Origin: Annona cherimola
Taxonomy: Eukaryota > Streptophyta > Magnoliopsida > Magnoliales > Annonaceae
DNA: 64,000 nt
Direction of reading: 5' to 3'
Assembly (NCBI GenBank): GCA_030490835.1
Contig: CM059973.1
Coordinates: forward strand, 55,680,008 to 55,744,007
The notes under the pieces are model-generated. The model had not been told where the DNA came from and ran no database searches. It saw only the letters and a list, made by a program, of their open reading frames with translations. The position numbers were made by a program, and so were the translations under genes. Shown here one piece after another: positions 24,395 through 37,139 of this stretch (position 1 is its first letter; each line of letters begins with the position of its first letter).

Positions 24395-24660
24395 TGAAAT
24401 AAGTTTTTTGCATTTTAGACCCTATAAATTTACATATTTATATTTTAAATCTCATGATTTATACGTTTGTATTTTAAGTGTCATATTCTCTCATTTGTTT
24501 CATTGTCATATGTTTCTCACTTGTTCCATTTTAAACCTATCACTTAACGCTAAAAAAAAAAGAAAATTTTTTTCTAAACTTTTTTGAAGTGGCTAAAATG
24601 TCAGGAAACATGGTTTTGCTACGACTATTTGCTCACTTACAAATAAAATAGAAAAAAAGG
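24395..24660 (+). repeat. dispersed repeat, copy 1
   Basis: Begins ttgcattttagaccctataaatttacat and runs to a block gaaacatggttttgcta (near 24605). The order and sequence recur at 28125-28480. The opening ttgcattttag... also resembles the inverted-repeat arms of the Mutator-like element at 56079-57239. Confidence 0.55.
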
Positions 24661-26383
24661 AAAGGTAAAGAGTGTCATGACTGAATTCTAGGGTTGTTGA
24701 CCACCCTAGTTGGACGACAAACCTAGATCAGTTATGCTTCAATAAATTTAATAATTAATACTTCATTCAATGATACCCAATGTATTAATAGGAAGAATTT
24801 TTATTAATTTATTACAAGCCAATAAACAAACTAAATAATAAAATAAACTAAAATATCTTTGCCGCATTATCTCAGCCCATTATCCCGCATTATTGATCAG
24901 ATGGTCCCACCTGTCCTAAAATTTAAATTACTCATGAATGAGTTAAATAACTCAATAAGTAAGAAATAAACCATGTATATAATAGTGTGTAACATCATTA
25001 AAATACCATAAGAAATGCACAAACTACTGACTCAATGTATAAGGTTATCCACACTGCTCACAATGGAGAGAATTCACAGCCTTTCAAGTTATAACACACA
25101 GTCCATAAGGGAACGTACCACAATCCATCAAGGTAATAATACGCTATCCACAAAAGAATATTCCAAAGTAGCCTTCTAGTATGTATAAGACCTACTAAGG
25201 AAATAAATAAAACCAATACACATATGCTCGGGTCCCACATGTGCAAATCCATTCCACATGGCAAATGATCATGATGTATTCCACACACACACACTATTCT
25301 CACTTAAACCAAAATAATTTGGCATCCACATTTAATTGGCGAAACCAATTCACTGAATTTAATTTAATAAATTCAAGAAGATACTTTAACCATAACTAAC
25401 AAGTAGTCAAAATATCAAAATGAACATCCATAAATACTTTACACAGCATATCCTACTATATCAATTTATTTTCCAATAACCCCCAGTACTAAACAATATT
25501 CACTTTATTGTAACATATCATATCCTATACTCTATTGGTTAAACAAAATGTCGTCCCATAAAATTTGGAATTGTATATAACAAGATACTCTACCACATTG
25601 AATAATTAATTTCTCTTCTATAAATTAATTATACAACTACTAAAGTATATAAATATATATATACAAATATCCAACTTGCATTAAATGACATTCACAAATA
25701 CACACCTTTGTTAATAATTTAGTTATTAATTTATTAACATTGATATCTCATTCCATGAGTCAATATCAAATAATTAACTTATGTTATAAATTTAATTACA
25801 TAACTGTTTACTCACATATGCAGTTATATATTTATTTTATTATATATCACAATGGTAATATATATTGGATATGATTCATTTATTCAAAGACAAATTAAAA
25901 AATTCTTCCAAAAATATTTAATTGGCAAATCTCTGCAAGAGCCGACAACAACACTGGTAATATACATATAACTGACCCCAAAGATTTTAGGCTTCTATTA
26001 GAAGTATATAAAAATATGTACATTATATTGCATATAACTGATGCTAGAGGTTTTCCATTAAAACGTATAAGCATATATATATATATATAATATCTTATCA
26101 CGAAGCACTGGTCCAGAAAAACTTCTAAACTTCCTTAAGTATATATTATGTGTATTTATATATATCTTAAAGCACCCATCTTGTCCTTAGAAATTCCAAA
26201 CATTCCTTTAATTCATATATATATATATATAATTTTATAAATAAAACTAACCTAGCTTCCATTACAATTGTTTCCATATGTTAAAATTCTCTCCGTTATA
26301 TATAACCAACCCAAATTTGTGAAAAGTGTATTTGTATTTAGTACATCATAAATACCGGATGCCTGACATATTAAATTTCCATT

Positions 26384-26386
<3 letters not shown>

Positions 26387-26438
<52 letters not shown>
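26387..26438. repeat. (AT)26 microsatellite
   Basis: An uninterrupted AT dinucleotide run of about 52 bp inside AT-rich DNA. Confidence 0.95.
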
Positions 26439-26442
<4 letters not shown>

Positions 26443-28124
26443 TGAAGTCTCGGTTTGGAAGTTTTAAGTTCCATCATAAATATATATGATATTTTTTACA
26501 TATATAATGCATGGGTCCTTGTCTCTAGATGTTTATTTTGATATTTTCTGAACTTTTGTAAATATACATATAAAGGTATACATTTTATTATATGCAACCA
26601 ATGCGAAGGATTTTGGTTAAATCATACAGATACAATATATTTTATAACATAAAGGACTGGCTCGGTAAGTTTCGATAAATATAATATAATAATAATTAAC
26701 TTGATGGACAAAATGACGTATTATAAACCAATTTAAACCGAGCTTGGATTTAAATAACAGCAACCTGCATGAATGACAAATGGTCATAAAGAAAAATATT
26801 ATAAATGCCATTTAGTAATGTTTAACTTTGATAAAAGTATTAACTCAGAAACATTAATATTTTACCCGTTCCCCACTAGCAATAATAGATAAGCCACACA
26901 CATATACATAATTAAATATATTTTCATCATGACAGCAATCACTAAAAAAATATTAGTCTTGTACCCATTAACATTCTAAATGCTGATTAACTTAAAAAAC
27001 GTATGGCCCACCTATTATTATCTTCTAATAAATTAACAAAACTATCAAATGACAAATCCAATAAGGTAAACTTTATTGACAAAAATTCATTATTCCACTT
27101 GCAATAATCATCTATTCCATGTATTTAGATTATCACATAAACCTCAAACTAAATGTTCATCTATTGTACATCCTCCATAAATAATAATTAATAAAATTTA
27201 TTTCTTCCCACAAATAATTTCTTCAAGCATAAATTCTCATAAATCTTTCAAACAATCTACTCCATATAATATACGTGGCTTAACAATTTAATTATTTCCT
27301 CACTTACCCTTTTGTAAAACCTTCGGAAGGATTTTCTGAATGAAAAGAACTCTTCTTTTTCTCATTCTCAATTCGCAACGAATTCCTCCATTCACTAACT
27401 TTCTCCATTCATCCTTTTCTTTTCTCACTAATCCCAAATAAATAAAACTTTAACAAATCCCTCTTAATTCACATGTCTCCTCTTTCCCCCTAATCCACAC
27501 TGACGACATCCTCTTAAGATTCTCTCTAGCTATTAATTTTAAAATTTAAAAAATCAAATCTTATCTCTTTGTGGGCCCCACATAGATTAATTGCTAAAAG
27601 AAAATTTGTCTAATTCTACTAAGATGTAATTCAAACCCACTACCTCCAATTACTTGCCACAATTTCTAACCATCTTAGCTTTTTAGCAATTTTTAAATTT
27701 AAATTACAAATTAATTTAAATATATTTTAAAGCTTATTTTTCTTAAAATTATAATAACCCACCTTAGTCAATAAATCAAAGTCAACAAGTCAACCCGGTC
27801 ACTTCAGCTATTTTTACTGATACATCAGAAAGTCAAAAATTCAACATGCCACATCAATGTGCCAGGTCATGTCAACATATTTAGGTCGAGTTATGCAAAG
27901 AGTACAGAGAAGATATGAAGAAAACCTCACTTTGCTATTAATTTTGTTTAGAGACACTTTGTTATTATTAATTCAACTCTAATAGACTTGATTACAACCT
28001 ATAGGATGTAAGTCCTATTACAATATCTGTAATAGTGAAAATAATGTAAATCATGTGATTAGAGCACATATTATGTTTTCTAGATTTGTAAATCGTTGGG
28101 ACTCAAAAATATTTGTGATAAACT

Positions 28125-28480
28125 TGCAATAGATATTTTGCATTTTAAATCCTAAGTTTGCATATTTGTATCTTAAATCTTGCAATTTATTTATTTGTAT
28201 TTTAAGCCTCATATGTTTCTCATTTGTACCATTTTTCATATGTTTCTCCATTGTTCTATTTTAATTTGCCAACTTTTAAAAAAGGAAAAATTTCATCTGA
28301 ACTTTTTTGAAAGTGGTTAAAATGCACTTAAAGATGGGAGGTTCATATTTTTTTAAGCAACCAAAATATCCCATATTAATGCAATATTACTTTTGTTGGA
28401 ATAAGAAATGTTGGAAAACATGGTTTTGCTACCATGGTTAGCTTACTTACAAATCGAACCAAAACATGAGAAAAAGTAAA
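28125..28480 (+). repeat. dispersed repeat, copy 2
   Basis: Diverged direct copy of 24395-24660, roughly three quarters identical by eye (tttgcattttaaatcct..., gaaaacatggttttgctacc). It lies just before the copia LTR at 28520. Confidence 0.55.
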
Positions 28481-28519
28481 GAAGGTACCGTATATATGAA
28501 GGGAACCTCACTTTGTTAT

Positions 28520-28918
28520 TGTTAGAATTATATTAGGAACAGGAGTCCTATAAGCCTATAATGAGTTTTCTACTCCTACTTGTACTAAAAAATATAGTCC
28601 CACTTGGATACACTACGTATGGAAACATACTTGTAGTGAGATAACTCTTGTGTAGCTACCGGGTATCTCTCTCAAACCAGTTATAAATATGTATGAGGTC
28701 TCCGGGAGAAATACACATTAGAGCATATGGGAGAAATCCTTAGAGAGTTCTCCTAAACCCTTTCAAAGATTAGTGACATCTAAGTTGTGGTAGTGTGGTT
28801 GGTTTCTAATCTTGTGATTTTAATCCGGTCGAGCGATAAAGTTTGAGACATAGCCTTTCGATCTTTTCGCTTCCGCTTCCGCTAAATAAGGTATGTGGAA
28901 AATCCTAAATTTTTGGCA
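28520..28918 (+). repeat. 5' LTR of the old copia element
   Basis: Starts TGTTAGAATTATATTAGGAAC and ends ...TTTTTGGCA, about 399 bp, with TATAAATA near 28684. The 3' end is set by the primer site that follows and could be a few bases off. No second copy is in the window. Confidence 0.75.
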
Positions 28919-28919
28919 T

Positions 28920-28931
28920 TGGTATCAGAGT
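28920..28931 (+). other. primer-binding site, tRNA-iMet type
   Basis: TGGTATCAGAGT immediately follows the LTR. The first 11 bases match the plant initiator-Met complement. Confidence 0.85.
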
Positions 28932-29862
28932 TTGATCTGTGCCTTGGCTTAGTTGCTTGGTTATGATTATATGCATGCCTTAATTTTTTAATTCATTAGG
29001 TTATTTCTTAAGCATGTATATACATGGTTGTGAAAAACCGGTGACAACCACGCATTACTGATAACTTGAAAGAATTCAAGCATATTATACGTGTTTCCCA
29101 TACTGTGTTACTTGAATTGAAGTATGTTCGGGACCCATTATATTACCTATGTCGCTTTAATTTTTTGAAGAGTGGGTAGATTAAAGTCATTAGATTACGT
29201 AATTATGATATCCAAAATATATGCAAGTGGGGTCTTGAATTATAGGTTGGATTTTTGTAGAGAATATGGTAGGCTCAAATCATTGAAAAATCAGTTAAAC
29301 TAATCCCTATAATTAATCGAACAGGTCATTAAAATTCCCCCATTTTTCCATCCATCTCTGCCTTTGAAAGGAATCTTCTTTAGCCACATATTGATATGAT
29401 TTGTCATATATTAGCATGTTTTAAATTTTTATTAAAATTATATCATGTTAACATATATCTTTGATAGAAAATTGAGGCAAATAGAAATTTTCTATATGCC
29501 TACAACATCTTATGACATGCTAATTATGATAATTCATTTTATTACCATCTTGTTGATAATTAATAAATTATTTGAATTATTTATGCAAATCACGTATTTC
29601 ACTATGATAATTACGTGATTATGGAATTTTATGATGGATTGGATCATTAAAATATTATTTATTGGATTTTAAAATTTAATAAATTGCGTGAGATGTATGG
29701 TGTGCCCATTTGTCGTGGATGTGCTACTGATTCACCCACCGGCTCTAGTGTGGAGATTTTTTTTTAAAAAACTAGAATATAGAAATTACGAAACACCGCT
29801 TTTTATTCTCACCCCTCCAATGAGTTGGGCTTGAGCCTTTCAAGCCTTTTTTTGGGACTAGG
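28932..29862 (+). other. leader of old copia element, first piece
   Basis: AT-rich, no gene. It ends at the CTAGG target duplication (29858-29862) of the Athila insertion and resumes at 40198. Confidence 0.5.
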
Positions 29863-31484
29863 TGTTCGCAATCTCACCACAAGTGCACGGGTCGTAGATT
29901 GTAGTATATAAAATATCGATCCACAGGGAATTCGAGACTAAAAATTCTGCTTTTAAACACTTTCTCGTTGGATTTAATGGATTAGAAAAGTTGAAAGAGG
30001 ATGTAGTAAATTAAATGGAAAAACATAGGAAATTGGGAAGAGAAAATAAAATAGAAATTAGAATGATTTGAGAAAATGAGAGTGTGAGTATCTAGGGTCT
30101 AGGATTTCACATGCGTCTTTTGCAACGGGCAGTGGTATAATTATTTACTCTGGATATTGTTTGTTAAAGGAGAACAAACCCTAATTTATCCTTGCACCTT
30201 CTCTCGAAACCTACAAAACATATCCTAATTTTTTAACCACCTATTCTCATGGGATTAAGTTAATTAGAATCCATTAAGTTCTGTGACTTGTTCATGGAAT
30301 TTCTCAAGGTCATCATGCCTATTCTCATGGTCTTAGATTTCCAGGTTTAATATCTTGATTATCATATTAGATTTCCACCTCTCGGTTCCATCATCTAATA
30401 TATGGAATTATGCTAAAGTATGGGCCAATGTACAAAGCAAGCGTTAAAATCACAAGATATTAAATTAACAACAATATCCATCATAAATAAATTAACATCC
30501 ACACCACGCTACATTGTACGCATGCTACATCCTAAACCTTAGATTAAGGGGTTTAGCCTGGCATGTTCAAGTCCAACAGAGAATTAACATAACATCCCAT
30601 CTTAAATAAGACAATAAAAATAAAGAAAAGAAAAGCTTATTGGTTTGGAGCTCCGATGATGCGTCGGTCGCCCCACGCAACTCGCCGATTCTCCTCTCGC
30701 CTGTGCTCTCCACCTCTCTCTATCTCTCTTTCTCTCTCTGAAAAATGACCTTCCATCCCCTCCTTCGGAACCCTAATAGGATATTTATACACCCCTTGAA
30801 ACAAGCCAGCCCTTCGCAATTGTACGTAGTTCTGCGTATTGGCGTCGGGGCGCCACCTGTTCGGTGCCTAGGCGCCAACTAGCTGGAAACCTGTTGATCG
30901 AGTATGTTCGTAACTTGCTTGAAGGTGGGGAAATGGCGCCGGGGCGCCCTTGTCTGGCACCTAGACGCCAACTCTCTGAATGATTTGCGGCTTGAAAAAT
31001 CCTCCTGGAACACCTGTATGACCATGCCATGGCGCCTAGGCACCAACTCCCTGGAAGCAATTCTACCTTGTGATCCCCAAAATCCTTTCGGACTTTTCAG
31101 CATGTTGGTGAAGTGGCGCCTAGGCGCCAACTCTCTGGAAGCAGACTGAAATGTGGTGTTGGAGATTCTGGCATGGGCCTGTAGGTCGGCGCCTAGGCGC
31201 CGACACCCTTGCTTGTTTTGGTTTCTCTTTTCTTCCATCCATCGAGCTTTTAAGTGTTCCCTATTTCTTCTTGTTCGAATTCCCTTAGACAAAAGAATAG
31301 AATAGGGTGAATGAAATTTCAAGCTAAAAGATTATGAAAGTTATTAAATATCTTGAAATTCATGTTCAACACCCAATTGATGTAAAAATCACATTTTAAA
31401 CTAAATTTCATATTGAACTCAAATAATTCCTCATAAAATTGGTATAAAATGCCTACATAATATACTATTAATTTTCAATTATCA
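29863..31484 (-). repeat. 3' LTR of the Athila element
   Basis: 1,622 bp; minus strand TGATAATTG...GCGAACA. Carries GGCGCCTAGGCGCC palindromes at about 31114 and 31188 and degenerate versions from 30846 onward. TATA-like TTTATAAAT... near 30779-30790 (minus). Confidence 0.92.
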
Positions 31485-33000
31485 AATACCCGCACACTTA
31501 AACTTTTGCTTGTCCTCAAGCAAGTACAAAGGAATTCAAGAACATATTGCAAAATTTCAAAACTTTGAGCGAAATGCAAAAATAAATGCTTAGCTACCCA
31601 TTTAGTGAGAGTATTAAACTAAAATTTTTTGAAACATGATATTCCTCGAAAATCTCAGTCAACAATCCCTTCTCACATGACTAATACTGTGTGCCCTTTC
31701 GCCCATTTTTCTTTCAATCATTAAGAGTTCAAAAACTCCCGCAATAAACTCCTAACTATCAGGCATCTTCCCCTTTTATCTGGTTATTCAATGCACACAT
31801 TTAATAATTTAAGTAATGGTAGTAATGCAGAAAATATCAGTCAAATTATCTCATATACACCTCATCAAAATTTTAAATCTTCTCTGCCAACTCAATTAGC
31901 CAATTCATAGGATCATAAGGACTTAATAAGACAATGGTCAAGTTTGGCACAAGAGATAAAGTTTTGAACATTTTCAGAATTTAAACCATCTCCACATGGC
32001 TTTGAGCCTCATTTTACAACAGGAAATAATGCTACCCCCACACTTAGTGCTTTTATTCTTTTCCAAACCTGTTCTTATCCTTGGTTTAGATTTTTTTTTA
32101 AACCAAGTCCGGCAATAACTCTCCTCACCATATTTCAGGGTATCTAGGAAGTCATTTTCATTAATTGCACAAGCCATGAGGTCAAACCTTGTTCCCATTT
32201 TACTCTTCAACTCAAAACTCAATGTCAAAGTTGGTTCAACTAGGTGGGAATCGAGGTTTAGAAAAAATTTAAGTCCAGGTTCAATGGGGGTAAACAATTA
32301 TTATACTTTCAATGAGAGGCTAATCATGAAGAAAATGCGTTAATCATGTCCATAATGAATTGGTTAGACTGAGTTTTGGCCTTGAAATTTTTTTATGTAT
32401 ATGGGAAAAACTATCTTTTTGGATGACAATTGTGTGTATTACAAATAACCTTTGATAAATTAGAGAGGATTACTCTGATTTTGAAAGAAAATAGAATTGG
32501 TTCCTAGGTATATCAGTTTCATCAAATGATTCAGGATAAAAATCCAAGTATTTTCAAAGAGTACATGTTTAAAACAAATTTAACCTTTCACCATGGTTCA
32601 GCTCTTTTTATCATTCAAAGATTTTGAAATTCCAAATATGGTTTGCTTATAAGACGTACAAGAGTTCAAAGTGAGGTCTCGATCAGTCCAATGGCAAGAT
32701 TTACCTAAAATTTTAAAAAATTATGAAAAAACATATCATCATCATGGTAATGAAAGAATTCAAAGAAAATTAATGCAATGCATTCACCCCCACACTTGAA
32801 ATTGACATTGTCCTCAATGTAAATCATGCCATCAAAATAAAGAGAGATTGTAAAAGATTTGAGATGTTAACTTCCCTGTTTTGGCGAGTTAAATCGAATT
32901 TCCATCCCATGGTGTTTCCTTCCAAGTAGGCTCTAAAAGAGGAAAAAGAAAAAATTCGGATTGCCTCCCGAGAAGCGCTTGGTTTAAAGTCGTCAGCCCG
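31485..33000 (-). other. Athila 3' non-coding region
   Basis: On the minus strand: hairpin ACATTG-AGGA-CAATGT (32820-32805), purine tract aagtgtgggggtg (32797-32785), the conserved motif ending tggtgagga (32150-32122), hairpin TTGCTTGAGGACAAGCAA (31523-31506), and the terminal purine tract (31500-31485). An open frame at 32297-31974 overlaps conserved but evidently non-coding sequence, since the homologous 42400-42800 region lacks it. No gene is supported. Confidence 0.7.
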
Positions 33001-34225
33001 ACTACAGATTTTCAGTTGGGTCGCGCGGTTTCACAGAAGGAGTAGATGACTCCTATTGGAATGTGATCTCCTGAGAAGTAGGGTTTGAGGCGTTGTCCAT
33101 TGACTTTGAATGCTCCCGTCTTTTCACTCAAGATTTTAACAGCTCAATGAGGAAACACTTGTAATACTTTGAATGGTCCCGACCACCTTGACTTCAATTT
33201 TCCTGGAAATAATTTAAAACGTGAATTAAAAAGCAACACCAGGTCATTAGCTTTGATTACCTTCTACAGGATGTGTTTGTCGTGCCAAAAATTTATCTTT
33301 TCCTTGTACATCTTTGAATTTTCATAGGCATCAAGTTGAATCTCCTCGAGTTCATTAAGCTGTAGTAGTCGCCTTTCTCCTGCAGATTTCAGATCAAAAT
33401 TCAAAAATTTGATTGCCCAGTATGCTTTGTGCTCCAGCTCTACAGGCAAGTGGCATGATTTTCCATATACTAGTCAGAAAGGTGTTGTCCCAATCGGAGT
33501 TTTGAATGCAGTGCGGTATGCCCAAAGAGCATCATCGAGTTGCCTTGACCAATCTTGCCGTGATTAGGATATCGTCTTCTCAAGAATGTGTTTAATCTCG
33601 CGATTCGAGATTTCAGCATGGCCACTTGTTTGTGGGTGGTATGGGGTGGCGATCTTATGTGTGACCCCATATTTCTTGAGCAGTTGCTCCAATTGCTTGT
33701 TATAGGAATGACTTCCTCCATCACTTATGATTGCTCGTGGTACACCAAATCTGGTAAAAATGTTGCATTTTAAGAATTTGGTGACCACCCGTGAGTCATT
33801 TATTGGAGAAGCAATCGCCGCCACCCATCTAGTTACGTAATCAACCGCAAGAAGTATGTACTGGTTGTTGAATGATGATGGAAAAGGTCCCATGAAATCC
33901 ATGCCCCAGACATCGAACGGCTCGAATTCGAGAATGTTTGTGAGTGACATCTTGTTTCGCCTTGAGATGGTCCTATTCTTTGGCACCTGTCACAAGTTAG
34001 TGTAAAACATCGAGCATTTTTGAACAAAGTGGGCCAGAAGAAACCTGATTGTAGGACTTTTGCTGCAGTTTTGGTGGGACCCATGTGTCCACCATAAGGT
34101 GAAGAATGACAGTGATAAAAAATACTTTGGATTTCCTCGTTTGGTACATATCGGCGAATGAGACCATCGTCGCATCTCTTGTAAAGGTATGGGTCCTCCC
34201 AGATGTAGTATTTCACGTCCACCAT
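33001..34225 (-). pseudogene. integrase of the Athila element, frameshifted
   Basis: Read on the minus strand in several frames. The HHCC zinc-binding region (YHCHSSPYGGHMGPTKT, then CDRCQR) is near 34115-33970. The core follows with D,D,E blocks [17 protein letters not shown] and AEISNREIK (33910-33595). A C-terminal domain region ([19 protein letters not shown]) lies around 33425-33370 and continues in broken frames to about 33000. A frameshift lies near 33970-33990 between zinc finger and core, and a stop interrupts near 33563. The catalytic triad appears preserved. Confidence 0.82.
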
Positions 34226-34803
34226 GATCTCTTTTTTTGTTGATAGCTGAAATTGGATGGAATTTCTTGACAGACTAAATAATTAACAATGTCTCCATAC
34301 CAAGGCATTGGTGTTTCCTTGAGTGCAAACAGTCGCTCGTCGGGGAAATCCTCGTTAATTTGCTCATCTTTGGATAAATTAATCTCCTCATTTGCTGGTA
34401 GTCTAGACTGATGATTAGCTACCACATTCTCTGTGCCTTTCTTGTCTCGAATTTCAAGGTCAAATTCTTGTAACAGCAGGATACAACGAATCAACCTCGG
34501 TTTGACATCTTTCTGGGCAATTAGATAACGAATGGCTACGTGGTCCGTGTAAACAATCACCTTTGACCCTACAAGATAAGAACAAAATTTATCAATATCG
34601 AATACAACAACAAGCAATTCTTTTTCAGTGGTTGCATAGTTGACTTGAGCATCATCCAGGGTTCTGCTTGCATAGTAGATCACTGTTGGCTTGTTATCCT
34701 TTCGTTGACCCAAAACTGCCCCAATCGCATGGTCTCTTGCATCGCACATGATCTCAAATGGTAAGCTCCAGTCAGGTGGCTGTATAATTGGGGCAGTGGT
34801 CAA
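34213..34803 (-). pseudogene. RNase H domain of the Athila element
   Basis: 196 codons open. Conserved acidic residues are visible in [28 protein letters not shown] and VIVYTDHVA, as in gypsy RNase H. It is separated from RT by a frame change near 34804-34868 and overlaps the integrase frame by 13 nt at 34213-34225. It would degrade RNA from the RNA:DNA hybrid during reverse transcription. Confidence 0.88.
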
Positions 34804-34868
34804 AGCTTCTTTTAACCTGCAAAATGACTTTAGACAATCGTCAGAAAAATCAAATTTTACATCTTGGT

Positions 34869-37139
34869 TTAGCAGTTAGTCAGTGGCTTAGCAATCTTAG
34901 AAAAATCTTCGATGAAACGTCGATAGAAGCCGGCATGTCCCAGAAAACTCCAAATTTCTTTGACCGAATTAGGTGGTGGTAATTTTTCAATGACCTCTAT
35001 TTTCTCCCGGTCAACCTCAATACCTCGGCTTGAAATTAAATGCCCTAATACAATTCCTTCTTGTACCATGAAATGACACTTTTCCCAGTTCAAAACCAAG
35101 TTGGTTTCTTCGCACCTCTGTAAAACCTTAGACAGGTTAGATAAGCATGATCCAAATGTAGTGCCATAAACAAAAATATCCATAAATACTTCCATTATAT
35201 GTTCAATGTAATCAGAAAATATGGCCATCATGCATCGTTGAAAAGTGGCAGGTGCGTTGCAAAGACCAAAAGGCATGCGTCTATATGCAAAAGTGCCGTA
35301 TGGACAAGTGAAAGTGGTTTTCTCTTGATCCTTTGGGTGAATAGGAATATGAAAGTAGCCAGAGTAATCATCCAAATAACAAAAGTAAGAGTGATTGACA
35401 AGTCGTTCAAGCATTTGATCAATGAAAGGCAAAGAAAAATGATCCTTTCGGGTGGCAATAATTAATTTGCGATAATCGATACACATTTGCCAACCTGTGA
35501 CTGTCCTCCTGGGTATAAGTTCATTTTTATCATTTTTCACGACAGTCATACCGCCTTTCTTGGGCACCACATGTACTGGGCTTACCCAACTACTATCAGA
35601 AATAAGGTAGATGATTCCGGCATCAAGAAGTTTTAAAATTTTCTTTTTCACCACTTCTTTCATGTTTGGATTCAGACGTCTTTGAGGTTCAATGCTTGTC
35701 TTACAATCTTCCTTCATTAAAATTCTGTGCATGCATAGAGAAAGACTAATACCAAGTAGGTCATTAATGCAGTATCTAATTGCCTTCCTATGCTTTCTTA
35801 GTTCAGATAATAGTTCATCAGATTGGGATTTGGAAAGATTTGCATTGATTATGACTGGATAATTATCATTTGGACCAAGAAATGCATACCTGAGATTTTT
35901 AGGAAGAAGTTTAAGTTCTACCTTTGGTGCTTTTTCCTTTGTTTTTGTCGAGGGGAAAGAATTGAGGTCTATGTCCAGCTTCCCAGGAGATGAGTCGGCA
36001 GCAGGTGAGATAAAAGGGCTTCCATCCAAGAGAGCTGCACAAGCAGACAGTTCAGGGTTATCATTTTCAACAGTTGTACTCTGAATGATATATACCTCAA
36101 TCGGGTCATCTTTTTCTTCGATCGACAATGGGTTGATGACGTCGACCCGCAGGAAAGAGTCATCGGTTGATAGGTGCTTTGTTGCCTCAGAAAGATTAAA
36201 TTCAATCTTTTCATCTCTAACTGTCAGTGAGAGTCGACCATTCTTGACGTTTATGATGGCTCCAGCAGTGGCTAAGAAAGGTCGTCCGAGAATGATTGGG
36301 ATTTGGCGATCCTCCTCTATGTCGAGGACTACAAAGTCAACTGGGATGAATAATTTGCCAACTTTCAAGGGAACATCTTCAAGAATGCCAACTGGAAATT
36401 TGATTGATTGGTTGGCCAGTTGAAGAGACATAGACGTTGGTTTTGGATCACCCATGTTCGGCTTTTTACAAATGGAGAGTTGGATCAGACTTACACTAGC
36501 TCCGAGATCACATAGCGCTCTGCTGATTTGGACATTCCCAAGAGTACATGGAATGGAAAAGCTTCCAGGGTCCTTTAGCTTCTTAGGTAACTTGTTCTGC
36601 AAAATAGTGCTGCACTCCTCAGTGAGTGCAATGGTTCCATACTCCTCGAGTTTTCTTTTGTTGGAAAGCATGTCCTTGAGAAATTTTGCATAAGCTGGCA
36701 TTTGAGAAAGCATGTCAATGAAAGGCACGATGATTGATAGGTTCTTGAGAGTAGAAACAAATTTCTCGAACTGCTTTTGGAGCTTAGCCTGTCGTTGCCT
36801 TTGTGGGAAGGGGAGAGGAGGCTTGTAAGGAGGTGGTGGTACATATGGCTTCTCCATCACTGGTTCTGATTGTGGCTCATCTTCTTGCTTCTTTTCCTGC
36901 TCGGTATCCTTTTCTGTGACCATTTGAGGTGGGTCGATCTGCTTTCCACTTCGCAAGGTAACTGCCTGCACCTGTTCCCTAGGGTTTACCTCAGGTTGGC
37001 TAGGGAGTTTGCCTTGGTTTCTTTGGGATGAGGCGGTGGCATTCTGAGCAATTTGATTTTCAAGCAACTTGATGTGGGTTTGCATTTGATCCATTCTTTC
37101 ATCATTTTTCTTGAGCATTAGAATGATATTTTCGAGCAT
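34869..37139 (-). pseudogene. pol: protease-reverse transcriptase of the Athila element
   Basis: 756 open codons. The N-terminal part is Gln/Pro-rich. The aspartic protease block CDLGASVSLI is present, with IPIILGRPFLATAGA as its second half (near residues 205-290). RT starts near residue 470: SSWVSPVHVVPKKGG, CIDYRKL, CYLDDYSGYFHIPI, FGLCNAPATFQRCM. The catalytic second Asp of the FMDD motif is replaced: the codon at 35177-35175 is ATT, giving FMDI. With that residue lost, polymerase activity is not expected. The frame ends at KPLTNC just before RNase H. Confidence 0.9.

Larger units (their letters stand above)
23370..28519. other. AT-rich gene-free stretch
   Basis: I see no gene. The first 400 bp has LTR-leader-like character (catgaacagtgacc, GA-rich 23660-23700). 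The remainder is strongly AT-rich with scattered tatata runs. It includes a simple repeat (26387-26438) and a pair of diverged direct repeats (24395-24660 and 28125-28480). It may be one or more decayed LTRs, but I found no diagnostic ends. Short open frames here have no recognisable features. Confidence 0.5.

Noticed and set aside
30785..31322. Minus-strand frames with RRLGA-type repeats in Athila LTRs
   Set aside because: They are translations of the GGCGCCTAGGCGCC palindromes inside the LTR.
31974..32297. 107-codon minus-strand frame in the Athila 3' region
   Set aside because: The homologous region of the deleted Athila element lacks the frame, so conservation is at nucleotide level.
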